A DNA stretch of 64,000 nucleotides from Branchiostoma floridae (lineage: Eukaryota > Chordata > Leptocardii > Amphioxiformes > Branchiostomatidae): contig NC_049992.1 of NCBI RefSeq assembly GCF_000003815.2, positions 12,060,131-12,124,130 on the forward strand, read 5' to 3'. Shown here one piece after another: positions 22,100-35,900 of this stretch (position 1 is the first letter of the stretch; every line of letters starts with the position of its first letter). The notes under the pieces were generated by a model that did no database searches, was not told where the DNA came from, and saw only the letters and a program-made list of their open reading frames with translations. A program made the position numbers and the translations under genes.

Positions 22100-22457
22100 A
22101 TGCTCACGCAACAACCTCGTTTGACTTTGAGCTTGAGCTATGAACGATACAAAGAACACTCCTTACCAGTGTCACCATGTTAAACTATGGTAAAGGCCTA
22201 GGCGCCTTGAAGCATGCACTGTCCGGATGTGTGCCGCACGTATGTCTTTGCGTGTGAGTTACCCCCTCTCTTTCCATGAGTGTACGCGCGTACATGTAAA
22301 CAAACTGTATATATACATGTGTACTTGTGATCACAAAGGAATCACTTCGTCCAATCCTTGAAAGGTTTTAGATGGGATTTTACCAAACATTGCAACTTGA
22401 ACCCCATCCCAAGCTGGTGTAACGACCACATTTTTCAACTTAAACTGGGCCATATTT

Positions 22458-23357
22458 ATATTTCAGCCATACCATAGGTATGGTGAAATATATTGTATTC
22501 GTAATGTTTCTTTCTTTCTTTCTTTCTCCTGTCAAATCTTCAAATCGAATCAACTCCGCCATTTTTTGACCGATTGACTTGAAATTTGGCACAAAGGTAG
22601 AGTAAGCCAATACCCCCAGGTGTTTTTTTCATTTTTTTCATATCTGCCTTTAAAATGATTTTATTGAGGTTTTTGTCAATTTTTATGTATATTTCGGGCT
22701 CCTGTACCCTGGTATTACAGCCGAATGACATGAAATTTGGTACAGAGGTGCCTTGATCATATGCTCACCTAGATTCAATAACAGTTTTGGCTTACGGTAC
22801 AACAAATTGCTTAATTTGCGATTTTTTGCCATTTTTTTTACCAAAAAAGGACATTTTTGGCTCCTGTAGCCTCGTTTTGCAACCAAATGATCTGAAATTT
22901 GGTATAAAAGTGCCCTTCAATTATGTGCACATAAATTCAATAAAAGTTTTCCCATACTGTACAACAAAATGCTTAATTTTGCGATTTTTGGCCATTTTTT
23001 GACCAAAAAAGGACATTTGTGGCTCCTGTAGCCTCGTTTTACAACCAAATGATCTGAAATTTGGTATAAAAGTGTCATTCAATTATGTGCACATAAATTT
23101 AATAAAAGTTTTCCCATACGGTACAACAAAATGCTTAATTTTGCGATTTTATGGCTCCTGTTCCCTTGATTTACAACCCAATGACCCGTAAATTGGTAAA
23201 GGGGTGCTCTAGATATCTATTCAAATGACCCATGTATAATTTTTGGCATGGACCACTTTACAATGATATATTTGGGATTTTTTTTGTCATTTTCCAATGG
23301 CCAAAGGGGTCAACGACCTCAAGGCCTATTGTTGCATGATGGAGATGGCTGAAATAT
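22458..23357. repeat. Tandem array of about 162-bp units inside an inverted-repeat pair
   Basis: GGCTCCTGTA starts recur at 22697, 22859 and 23021 (exactly 162 bp apart) and then at 23153 (132 bp, about 30 bp deleted), with a diverged first unit from about 22525. Each unit carries GAAATTTGGTA and ACAAAATGCTTAATTT. A (TTTC)n run precedes it (22506-22526). ATATTTCAGCCAT at 22458-22470 and its exact inverse at 23345-23357 enclose the array, so it may be a mobile element with internal tandem repeats. Confidence 0.7.
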
Positions 23358-24960
23358 GCTGTATTTGCTCTCAAGCAAATGTCGGCCTTTCTAGTTATTG
23401 ATTCTATTTTTATCATCAACTTGGGCCATATCATTCTCATTGTTTGGATGTCATCCGCTTGAGTGTTGAATGTTCGCGCCAAAAAAAAAACAAAAAAAAA
23501 ACAAGAGAAGTTTTTCTTTTTCAGTCGGTAAATTGTACATTTCATTGCATTCAATATCACCTAGTTCTTGGGTAGGAAAGAAGATATTGGCGACTGATGT
23601 GTAGCCTAGGCCTACAATGTTTTGTTCAAATGCGTGATTTTTGTTATGGGTTATCTACAGTTTTAGACCGATACAGGGATGGAGGTAACTCTTGATTTAG
23701 CTTTTGAAGCTCCCTTGTATTCCTTTTATCATTCCAATGAAAGATAATGAGAGATAATCGCATTATCCTCCACCCGGGACTATGTAAATACACGGGGTAC
23801 GTTGATGTGGGTAGGTTTGGGTACCAATAGCACTAACATGTGTACTAAAATACTTAAATATAAAGAATGGATCATATTACAGTTTTGGCGGGAAAGCAAA
23901 GTGGGCGCAGAAAATCCAACCAACGTAATTTATGCCAAAAACAAAAAAAATCAGTCAGATGTGAAAAAAAGACTAAAAATATTGTGTTTTTGTGCCACAT
24001 GTTTTACTTAAGCCTTTCTACATGTGAAATTATTCGTATAGGAAGTGTTGACAAATGTACAAACCCGCAAAATGAAGTTTTCAGACAAAAACATGTCTGG
24101 ATTTGTAAACCCCTTACGAGCCTTCCTCGTTTCCCCATTCCCAAAAAGCCGAAATTCGCGAATGAGGGCGGCTCCGTTAGCGAGATACAGGACCATTTCT
24201 CACTTCCGGTTTCTGACGGCATCAAATTAGGCTCTCTTGGGGGATGTGATTTTTACTTGATAGAACTTTAAAAAAATCTCGTGTTTACACATATTCCAGG
24301 ACATTATCAATGTTTTTTTTCAACGGTTCTGTCACATGCAATTTGAATGTTTACTAAAATAGGATCCGATATTTTTTCTATCTGGTAGTTTAAATGGAAT
24401 TTATTTCGTCCTCCCACGGTCTAAAGAATGTGTTCTGCAATACCTTTAAGTTTTCGACCGGTGACCAGAAGTGCTCGCCGCAACACCTTGTTGTTGTTGG
24501 AATGACCATTAGAAAGCAATATTGCTACTGTACAGTCTGTCTAATGAGTATTTCTTTGTAATAAGACTCTTTGTAATAAGTGTAAATTATCAAAAAATAT
24601 GTGATTTCTCTTCCATCAAATTTGGGGGCTCTAGTGGATATTGTCTATAGGATACTTCCTATGGTGGAATAGATCTGTTTTGATAGGTACCGGTACAGGT
24701 AAGAAGCAACTGATTTGATGTTAGAGACAGTGATATCTGTCATCACGTCTGTTGTTGGGCTTTATGACTATCAGTTCAGGAACAAGTCATTACTTAATAC
24801 TATTTCTTATTGACACTAAAGGTTTTAACTGAAGATTACAGGGAACTTAAGAATAGTCATCATCATTACTCCAGGAGCGCTCCCCAGACGAGGTACCCCA
24901 TTAATGTCCAGACTGTAGATGTTTCGGTCACCCATAGCGTTCCAAAAAGGAAGTAAAAGA
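23358..24960. other. Intergenic region between the death-domain gene and PHC
   Basis: No gene recognised. Open frames at 23802-24271 overlap on both strands and look non-coding. Confidence 0.45.
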
Positions 24961-24984
24961 CAACAGAGTGTACAAAGTTTATGG

Positions 24985-24990
24985 TTTATT
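24985..24990 (-). terminator. Candidate poly(A) signal of the PHC gene
   Basis: The minus strand reads AATAAA here, 1.74 kb after the PHC stop codon. That would give a long 3' UTR. Other signals could be used. Confidence 0.35.
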
Positions 24991-26184
24991 GTAGTTGTGA
25001 AAATCTTACAAGACGTTTACAATTACATCCATGGCTTGTAGTTGACTTTGTGTGTGTCTCTCTAATGAATATATCTTTGTAATAAGACTCTTAGGTCTAA
25101 AACATGATATTCGGAAAAGATGTATTTGCCCTTCCAACAAATTCGGGAACATATGCCACATCTGTCATTGCCACATTTTCACTTCATTTTAAGGACACAT
25201 GTATCCTGATAGCTAGAGATTGTGGCACATACATGTAAACCCTCTTTTATACACAAATTTTGGAGATAAATGAAGTGTTTTAGCCCAATGAAAAAACATA
25301 TAAACTGTAAATTAAATAGTTGGACAAAATATTGTGTAACATAATTAACAAGTTGAACAGTTTTCTTCACTGGAACATCTATCTGCATTGTTACAAATAC
25401 AGAAACGTCTGCAAGCTTTAACACACTTTGTTATCCATATCACACTGTCCTTTTCCCTGTGGTAAAACAATGTCATAAATTTGTCTTTAAAAAGCTGACA
25501 GTTAAACAAAGTCAAAGGGCAACAAGACCAATACTCAATTAGCCAAAGAAAGTGAAGTATGACTTCACAAGATACTTTCGATCAAGTTTGAATGGTCTAT
25601 CATGTTTCTTTTCTGTCATTTTTACACTGACGCTACATAGACTACCACTATGTTATAACATGTGCACTTTGCATATAGGCCCTATTACACTACGTTCATA
25701 AACATGATCATTGTATCCACATACATATATATGTATACCTAGTACGTAGTTTAGTCTCTCATACATAACACTGTTCTAATAAATAGTCTACTATATATAT
25801 TTATATATATACTACACAAGTACAAAAGACTTTCTCTAATACATTGTACAGTTAGCTATCATCTTGTAGAGGCAGCAAGATGTATTTCCACTGTGCATTA
25901 AGCGATACTTACATGGAAAGAGAATGAAAATAACAGAATGCACATACTGTTCAATAGCAAGATACTAAAACAGACATGAAGTAGCATCAACATTTGTGGC
26001 CTTGTGATATCAGATACATTTCACTGGTTTTTCTTTGAACACACTCTGGACACTAGGTAAAACTACAGCCAATAATTTATGGCATGGTCTGTCTCTTTTA
26101 TCAAAGGTCCTCAGATTTCCAAAAGACTGAAAACACGAATTTCACTTTCAATAGACACACTACACCGTACAGGGTACTTACACT

Positions 26185-26206
26185 GGGGGGGGGGGGGGGG
26201 GGGGGG
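26185..26206. repeat. Homopolymer of 22 G
   Basis: A run of G followed by about 400 bp of unusually G/C-clustered sequence in the putative PHC 3' UTR. Such runs are prone to sequencing error. Confidence 0.8.
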
Positions 26207-26733
26207 AATTCCACCTTAAAAAGTTCCCCTTGGAGAAACTTTCAAATTTAGGCCGGAGTTGCCTGGGTGTTATTACCTACCCCACAACAAGGGTGTACAA
26301 CAAAAGTTATGGGGGGCTATATATTGGAGCCGTTAGGACAACCCGTTTAGCTTCCCCTCCTCCCTAGCACCAGTTTTCAACACATCTTCCCAACTCTGTC
26401 AAAAGTTAAAACCCATAAAAGCTGCTGATCTGTACAAACATTGGGCCGGTTTGTACCACCTAAAACCCAAAAGTCCGTTATGAAAAGGACTTGTACATAA
26501 CATTTTCCACCAAAATCCCGGAGGCCTAAATATATATGCTGACAGACAAAATGCCCCAGTTTTGAAGGGAAAACTATCTTACAGAGCCCCTGGGGGTCGG
26601 GTTATTTTGATGGGAAAACGGAAGTGCAAGAGAAAGCAATGACATTTCACATTTTCTTCTATTGTACTACAGGACTTCATAAGTCATTGCACCAGTTCTC
26701 CTCCTGTACAAAGTCTAAGAGATACAGATATCC

Positions 26734-26919
26734 TCAGGAATCCTGCTTTAAGGAGTTGATCCTGGCACATATCTTGAGGGCGGGGCCCAGCTTCATGTTC
26801 ATGGCACTCATCAGGTGATCCTCCTTGAGCAGCATCAGTGCCTGTCCATCAATCTCCTGTGAACGGAACTCATCCGCAAAGTCACTACAGCCTGGCAGGC
26901 TGCGGATAAACTCCCAAAC
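26734..26919 (-). other. PHC: PHC SAM-domain exon
   Basis: This last exon encodes V-W-E-F-I-R-S-L-P-G-C, E-F-R-S-Q-E-I-D-G-Q-A-L, L-K-E-D-H-L-M and M-K-L-G-P-A-L-K-I, the SAM domain of polyhomeotic proteins; the preceding exon ends R-W-S-V-E-E. The mid-loop and end-helix surfaces used for head-to-tail polymerisation are in these motifs. The stop follows directly, as in vertebrate PHCs. Confidence 0.95.
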
Positions 26920-29900
26920 CTGCAGGGAACACAGAGAGGGAATCTTTGATTTAGAGAAGCAAAAACTGGCCATTTATGCTACTAGATTCTCCTGAACAGA
27001 AAATAAGGAAGAGCAATCTTTGTGCTGGACTAATGAAACCTGCAGTCTAGGCAACAGGTGAAAAAATTGTTCCAATAAAACCAGGAAACTTCGCACATCA
27101 GAAACAATCTTAAGAGTGGAGCTATTACAAACTGTCCTGCATCGCACAAGTAGTTGGGCAAGGTTGTGGGATCAGTCTATTGTATATATCATATAAGGCT
27201 AAACACATAAAGCTAATTGAATGTTTCCCCAAATACATTTCCCAACATGTATGCAAGACTAGATCTTCTGAAAGATAAAAAATGCGATCCTAAACCATTA
27301 GTGCTGGGTACTTTGATTGGATCTCTGACATGAAGTACAGGACTCACTTCTTCCACGCTCCACCTGGCAGGGTTGGGGTTGGCGGGCCCCAGGTCCAGCT
27401 CCGTGTCCGTGCTGCCAAAGCTGTTGTGCCGGTTCACGATCCTGGAGGGCGAGGACAGGGTGGCGCGGGGGGACAGCTGCTCGTGGGGAGGGCTGAAGTC
27501 CATCGGCTCCGACATCTGCACCTCCTCAGGTTCAGGAGACTGGGGAAACACAGATGAAACATTCTTATCATTCATGGCTTAAGCATGAGAGCCATGAGAT
27601 CTCTTTCCCTGATATTTTCTCTAAAAGACTTGAGTCAAAACTGCCCAAGAGAACCACCTGGAGAACTGGAAAAATCTGGACTATGTAGACGACAGAGGGT
27701 CAAAGAAGATAGTCTTCATAATGCTTGTGTCAATGGGGAAAATTATCACGTAGGCAAGCTGGTCATTATGTAAAAGTGGTCACAGGTATGAATGTACTAG
27801 CCAGTGTCTACAGAAAATTTTTTAGAATGGACTACTTGTCATGATTGAAAAAATATTCCGGATACACGAGGAAAATTTGCAGTGCATACACTTACAAAGC
27901 GTACATGTGCATTTCTTTCCATTTGGAAATATGGGTTTCATATATCAAATGCACTGTTTTGTAAACAAAATCACACCCAGCAAACAGTAACATGACTTAC
28001 CATGGAAGTGCTGTAAAGTCTTGACGGCGACACTTCACTGCCTGACTGGGATTTCCGTGAAGACGATTTCCGCTCCCGTTTCTTCTTGGAGATGTATCTG
28101 CTGGGCTGTTTTGGCGTGAACAGGCCGAGGCGCTTGGTGCAGCCAACGTTGTAGCGCTTGGCACAAGCCATGGAACAAAACCTAACAACACAGCAATACA
28201 CCACAAGTCAGTCAATAAAAGTACCAGTCTATTTCAGGGATGTGTGGAACCAACTAATATTTAATGTGATCCACTTTTAACTGGAACAGTTTTGGGACCT
28301 TGGTTTGATTGAATGAATCTTGAATGAATCCACTTTGTGTCAACAATGCGTGTAAATGTTACAGGAAGAATTTGTGTGTTGGAAAGAAAAAAGCAGAAGA
28401 GCAAGTGATGTGATAGAACACTATAATTCAACTGATTCAAGTTAAAAGTGAATCAAAAAGGAGTACCAGGCAGTTCCACTGAAGCAGAGAATTCTGAAAA
28501 TCAGGAGAAAATCTGTGCCAACCACTGACAACACCGACTCAGGATCAGTGTTCAAAATTGTTTCCCCTGGTTTGGTGCCAAGGCTCTTGTGTGGACAGTG
28601 TTTAGAAGATTGCTGTTACAACTTAATATCGAAAACAAAACAGTACTGGTGCAATGAATAGAACAGCACTGTTTTCAAGTGGTTTCATTGGAAACCCACT
28701 TTAAATGATGCAAATTTTTCGTAGAAAGATATACTCCATGAGATTCCATGCCAACTACAGTGCACAGTGCGTTCTGGTGCCAGATCTATGGTGGTGAAAT
28801 TTTGAACACTGCTCAGGATGCTGCTGCGAACCTGAGGCCCGAGCTGGATCCCCGTCCTGATTGGTGGCAGCTTGGATAGCAAAACAAACACAAGCTTGAG
28901 TAACACATGGGAGCAACTGGCCAGACAGCCACTGTCTGTATCTAACCCCTTCCCACATTTCATCTGCTTTAACTTGCTAGCAAGGTTAAAGCCATTGGAT
29001 AGGTAACTCCAGTGTTCTGGCCAGCTTCTGTCCCCTGGATTTTGAATTTGGAAATCCTGTCCCTCCGGAAATTTTGAAATGTACATGTATACCCTCTGAA
29101 ATGCTATTTCCTGTATTTTGAGGGGCAAATTTTGCTTGTAGACTCTGCTTGGTTCAATGGCATCTGTTTTAATATCTTTACTTAAATTACATGCCGATTT
29201 CTGTCTGTCACAGAGGACAGAATGGGCAAAATTTATGTCCGTCCCCAGCAGCAAAATTCTGTCAAAGGACGGAAGCATGGATGCTGGCTAGAACCCTGGG
29301 TGATTCTAAAGTAAGAAGAAGGTGAACTAAAGAGAATTGTGCAAAAGATCATCACTACATGACTATAACATGGCAAAGATGTTCCTGTATCTTTCTTGAA
29401 GTTTACCCATGCATATTTTCAATGAGCACTCCCAAATAGAAAACAAAGCTGTACTTTTTTTGTGGTATAATTCATTCCACTGTGAATTACCAATGCATGC
29501 TGCACACTCTAACCACCTTGAGTGGTGTGCTTCTCATACACTTGACTTTTTTTAAGTGCAGGCGTGGCCCTGTCTTTTGTTCCAATAAGTGCCTGAATCT
29601 GTTAACCATAGAAACATCTATACTCATGACATCGACAAAAACATTTTGATACAGCTGCCACTTATTCAATGGAATAATGTCACTTGATATTTTCAAAATC
29701 AATGCTCTTTAGAGCTCAGTTAAATATAGTTAATATACAGTTACAGCTTTTTCTACCATGCAGGGAAAGGGATACTCACCTTCCATACTTGCAATTTGCA
29801 GGCAAAAACTGACTATGAAAATTCAACAAATTATAAAGATGAATCAATGATATTCATGCTGTGAGTTGAATGGATTTCAATGGTGACAAACACAAGCAAA

Positions 29901-32900
29901 AGCAAACTCAAGTAAGCAAAGAAGCCTGACTACTAAGATGGTACTGTTAGGCATGTTATGCACATGTCAATGTTAACCAAAGGGGGAGGCAGCAGGGATG
30001 TAAACAGCAATGTACGCATCACAAAAAACACAGTTGTAGTAATGATGTTACTCAACATTCATTCTCAAAAGCTGGCCATGACAACTTCACTACACAGCAA
30101 TCCAACTGAACCCATACCCCTCCCTATGGCAGACATTGATAGGTGCATAACATGAATAAGTACCTTTTTGTATAGAAAATTAACCACCTTTTGGATCCAC
30201 GGAACTTGAACTGGTAATCCACCTTGCCACAGAACTCACACTTTAACAGAGTTTTATCCTGTAGCTTCTTGGGCTTCTTGGAAGGTTGCTTGCCATCTTA
30301 TTGGGAATAAAAAATTTTCTTAATGAGTCTTATGAGTATACCACAGTCACTCTGTTAACCACAGTCAATCCAATGATATTCAAAGTACAGGTTGAACTAC
30401 ACGTTTGCATTTTTGGTCCATCTGTAGATAGATAGATATATATACATCTGACTACACCACAACTGGACCTGACATACTTGAATACTAATTCCTTACTCCT
30501 CAGGAAGCTATTCTAACATCACTAACTTTGATCTTTGGAAACAAATTCTCCTACAGTTGGCTGACAGTTGGCTATGCCCTCTATAGTGCAAGAGCAGGGC
30601 AGTTAAGACGATTACAAAGACGGAGTTCTAGGGGGCTGTTTCAACTCAGCCTATGACAGTACATAAAACATGCCCTAGTACTGAAGGGATATGCAGTTCC
30701 AGACCAACCTGGGGACTGTATAAAACTTTAAGCAGTGTGCTGTCATTCTCATTCAGCAGGGCAGTTAAAAAGAGAATGAACCAAGAAGAGTTCTAGGAGA
30801 CTGGTTCATGAAACGTGGTAGTACTGAAGGGTTACGCAGTTCCAGACCAACCTGGGGACTGTATGAGCAGCGTGCTGCCATTCTCACTGCTGGGCCCTGC
30901 CTCAGGGGACAACTGGTCCTTTGCTAGGCTGATGTGGGGACGTCTGGACTCCACAAGGATGGAGTTGTGCTTGATCTGGGACAAGATGATAACAATGCAA
31001 TCATACAATACATCATTTATTCAGTTACATACCCCATCTGTTCATGGACACAAATGCTGTAAAGCAGCATAGTTGGAACAAGAAATGTGAATTACATTAT
31101 TTGTACAACTTTCCTTCATAGAGCAGATATTACATTTGTAGATGTTCCCTTCTTTTGCAACTTAAATCTTAATTACTGTACCAATTGTGGCAGAAGAACC
31201 TCTATCTGTTGCTAAATCCTGTTAATATTCTCTGATCAATGCTGACATTGATCCCAGACTTTAACTCTCTTCCCAAAAAGAAACATTGGATGTATGGGCC
31301 ATAGTATGTATGAAAACTGAAGGATTGACGGTGCAAAGCTTCTACCATCTGAGAAGCCACTATGAGCCTTTAGGGAGGAGGAATAGTTCATACTGTATGG
31401 AGAAACTCACAGGGAATGGCTGAGGCCCCTCCTGTATAATGAAGCCATCTATGAGGTGAGTGAGGATCTGTGGCTTGACGACTGCCCGCTGTGGCTGTTG
31501 CTTCTCTGGTTGTGGTTTGTTGAGTGCCAGTGGTAAGTCACTGCTACGACTGGCCGGAGGGTCTTCTTTTGGGGGCTCCGGGGACTTCATTGGATCGGCG
31601 GGTTTCTCCTGGGGCGCTGTCTGTTTTAGGAAACAGTACAACAGTGGGATGTTAAAACTGTATCATCGGTAGGAGGTTCAACTGAAAAATGTGTATAGAC
31701 AATACATGTAATAAAGTTGTGCTGGAGAAAACAATTCTGGAAAAGACACTAAATTACTGTTACAATCTTCTTTTTCATGAATATCATTGTTCCCATTCAA
31801 AGGGGGAGGGGGAATGTGAAATAAATATATTTAAGTCCATCATTAGGTGATTCCCCTAACAATGTGGTAAGCAACATAATGATATGGTAAAATAATGATA
31901 CATATGTTATACCAGGAGAAAGTAATGTGGAATGAAAAAATAAAAAGATACCCAGAACTACTACAACACAGCAAACTAAAGAAAACCATGTACTCAATAC
32001 CAACTTAGAATCTATCCATCGCCAATGAAATCATTCAGCATAAGTAAATCAAGATCATTTACAAGCAATTGAAAATGTTCCTTACCAACCTTTACGGAAC
32101 AAGTTAGAAAGCATTAAAGACAGATCAAGAGCAGCCTCCTATGCTACCAGCACACCAAACTGTCTCTTCCACACTTAAGGGACTGTCCATTTATTATCTT
32201 AATACAGCAAGAGAAAGCTTAAATTCTTAAATTGCTATATTGCAAATAAATATTGTTTCAGTGTAAATTTGACCAAAGAAGCATTACATGTATTTCGAGA
32301 CTTAAGTTCTTCTTATGAAGAAGAAAACCTGCTAAGTTCTAACTTTTCACTCCATCCCTTATATAAGAAATGATCTCTCCCCTTTTTTGATGATGCACTG
32401 AAACTGAGTGGGTGAGTCAATACAGGGTCACATCATTAACAAAGGGGGGTTCTGTTCTGACAACCCAACAATACAGGATGTTCCCGTCCCCAGTGGGGAA
32501 ATGGATGAGCCCATTCTTATTCAAAATCCTGCTGTTCTGGAACAATGGGCCAGAACAAACAGTTCTGAGATACTGCAGAACAACTAGCCCTTAACGTACC
32601 TGCTTGTTAAGCGAAAGTAGTGTCTTCTGCCATAAGTTGGGGGCGGGAATTTTAATGGAGTATTGTCTGGTAAAGAAGGTGTGACAATGTAGTAATTGTC
32701 AGATTTTTCTCTTTTGTTTCCTCTAAGTTTTCCCAGGCTTTATGTCTTTTTTTAGCACACAGTTCTAGGACACATCTTAAACAATGGACAAAATGCCACA
32801 ATCTATTCTGATCTTCCAAAGAACCCTAAGCTTAAGTACATGTACTTTCATATACACAAGGTCTTGTAAAACATCCTTGATACGTATGTACATACTTGAC

Positions 32901-35900
32901 TTGAATTCCTCAATACTGTAAAAAAATTCAAAAAGAAGCCCAACATAACAAAAAGGAGCTTGCAAATTTAAGACACAGCAGTGCAAACACATGCATGCAC
33001 ACACACACACACACACATATGCACGTACACACACACACACACAGATAAATACACACACATCCACGTGTACATACACACAGACACACACACACATGGGCAG
33101 TAGTAGTACAGCTCTTACTGTCTCTGTAACTCCGTTTTGTTTTGGCGATGGCACGCGGGGCGGAGCCTGCTGACTGACCACAGCTGATGTGGAGACGGGT
33201 GGCGGGAGTGACTGCGGGCGCTGGGGCTGGGCAGGGGGCGGAGTCAGCCGGGACTGTGGCCCGGGGGTGGGGATCTGCCGCTGACTGGGCTGCGACGTGG
33301 GCAGCACGCTGAGAGCAGAGGGTCGCGGTTGGCTGGCAGACTGTGGCACGGCCGAGGGCTACAATCCATCAGATTCGTGGAACAAACAGAGAACAAACTG
33401 AATGTGTTATATTCATGTCATTATGTATCGTGTAAGATAGCCATATCTAGATACATCTCACCATGCCGATCTGTAACATCAGCTACAGAAATCTACTAAA
33501 CATGCAGCGTTTCCTTCAGCAAAAAAAAGGATTTTAAACATACCAATCACTCATGAACAGACACAAAAGATGTCTATCGGACGAAGTGTGCTGGCATTTG
33601 CAGCCCACATACACAGTGTATGTTACACCCTTTGGCAGTCAAGTCCAACATACTGCACATGTACATGCTACGTAGCACACAGGCAGGGGAACACAGCAGA
33701 AATGAGACTCAGGATGTATAAAGCATTCAGCAAGACATGCAGGAAATGTTAGAAGGAAGGGATGCAGTCTGTATGGAGAAATATAGCTGCTATAGTCCGG
33801 CTTGGCATGCTATCCTACATGCATATTGCACACTGAAGTATTGCGCAATAAGGGGTCTGGCAGTCATCCAAGCATTGCATCCAAGCATTGCATCCAAACG
33901 TGCATCCCATGGTAGCAAGTCCAAACCTTGCATGCAGATGTAAACACAAAAGATTGCTACATGCAGCAGAAGCAAAGCGCAAAACTAGCTGTATTTATTC
34001 TGCAAGCAGGGGGGAGAGTAGCGGATGCAGTGCAGCAGAGCAAAGAACAAATGTATCTTTTAGTGCCACAGCCAGTAAGAGAAGTGTCCCAGCAGAATGT
34101 CACCTGTGCGACTGGTGAAGGTCCCAGCGGAGGCTGCTGGGGCAGGGGAGGGGCAGTCTGTACTGGCTTGTGTGTGGCCAGAGCTAGGGGGAGCGGCTGG
34201 GACAGTGGCTGGACATGAGTTGGCTGGACATGTGCCGCCTGGATGTGTGTTGGCGGGACGTGCGCCGCCTGGACGGCGTGACCCTGCGGGTTGTGTGCCT
34301 GCACCGGCTGGGGCGGTGGCGGCTGCACCGGAGGCTGCACATGGGGGTGGACGTGGTGGACATGTCCGGTTTTTGCCTCTGGGGGCGGTGGGCTGCCCAG
34401 ACTGGAGGCCCCCATCGGGATCCCCATCGACTGTGTGAGGAGACAACAGTCACACAGGAGAACCACTGCACACGTACATGTACACTATCCTCTAACAGGC
34501 CTAGCATGCACATGCCATTTCCAACTGCCTCATAGTCATAAGGGCCTGTAGGTTCTTAGTGCTAATTATTATAATTGCTACCAGCCAAAGAGCAATTATT
34601 CTTTGCACTAGTAATGTACCTAATAATTCATGTAGGTATGAAAGCAGTGCCTGTGTCAGTTATAATCTACCACTGCCAGTAGTGCAGACTACAGAAAATG
34701 TGTTATTTTTCTTCAACAGTAAAGCAAATTTAAAGATTGCAGATCTTAATGGCTTAGGATTAAGTTTGCAGTGCAGGCTGAGTTGGATTGCAAACCTAAA
34801 GCTAAGTTATGACAGAAACATGTTCTTTAGAAAAAAATGCTGTGATAGCTGACTTAGCTTGAAGTGCCCTTACCACCGTGTTCCCTCCGATTAATATGTT
34901 TAACTGCTATCTTAATGAACATCAGGGCTAAAAATTTTACAGGCACAGCAGCACCACAACAGTTTTCAAATGACCTTTTAGTTCAGTTTTATGTTTGGAA
35001 ATTTTGTACTGTGCCAGACATGGACCAATTTCCAGCCCTGATGGTGACGTGTGTCAGTCACCTGGACCGTTGGGGAGGTGGGCAGCCTTTGTTGAAAGGT
35101 TGGAGACGGAGGCGTGGTCGCCGGCCGGTTGTGTAATGGGGGCCGCGGAACCACCGGCACGGGCACGTGGTGCGGTATGTGTTGGGCCTCCATTTTAGTG
35201 ATGGGAGGGGAGGGAGCGGTTGGCTTAGGCGATGTTTGCTGGGCTGGTACAGCCTTTAGAGGAAACAACGGCAATCTGATTTTTTCTCACCATCTACTAC
35301 ATTTATACCTGCCCACAGCTATGTCTAGCTACAAACTACAACAAGAACGTACCGGTACCTCTAAACTGACATTTGCTGTAACCAATAGGAATTTGGTGTA
35401 CAAATGTAACTGTTTCGAGAAGAAGTTTGAATAATGATGAAGACTCACTCAGCAGTCATGACGTGTAGGTGTATATAATAATCTAACGATAGCAATAGGT
35501 GTGAAAGATTTAAACACAAACTCCCTCTAACTGTCATGCTGTCCACATGCCGCTGGTACCTTAGTGGCTCATGCAGAAGGTAGGGAAAGGCGAGTTCACC
35601 TGCACAGGCTGGGTCGGCCTGGAGTGTGGTCGCTGACTATGCTGGAGGAAAGTCGGAGATGGGACAGTGGTGGGCGTGGTAGGAGAGGTAGTGTCCTGAC
35701 CACGAGAGCCCATATAGGGGTGGTAGCCCTCCGGCTTGGGGGCAGGGGGTCTACACAGGGTTGTTTTCTGCTGATCGGCTGCAGGCTTTGGAAGAGAAGG
35801 GAGACCATCGGAACCCTTCCTATTACCATTTGGCCACTAAAGGTTTTTGGGGGTACACAAAGGGACAAGGATTGTTTTTAAAAATCTGTTTGGTTTTTAG

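Noticed and set aside
21594-22159. Overlapping open frames on both strands in the last exon of the death-domain gene
   Set aside because: They are by-products of the codon repeat; only the frame continuous with the spliced exons has the coiled coil and death domain.
23802-24271. Possible small gene between the death-domain gene and PHC
   Set aside because: Frames overlap on both strands, are rich in Lys and Asn from AT-rich DNA, and show no motif.
32777-33349. 190-codon minus-strand frame with Val/Cys-rich repeats
   Set aside because: Only the part above 33119 is a PHC exon; the rest is intron translated through a CA microsatellite.
34060-34535. Long plus- and minus-strand frames over a PHC exon
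   Set aside because: Out-of-frame or antisense readings of a G+C-rich Pro/Gln/His exon.
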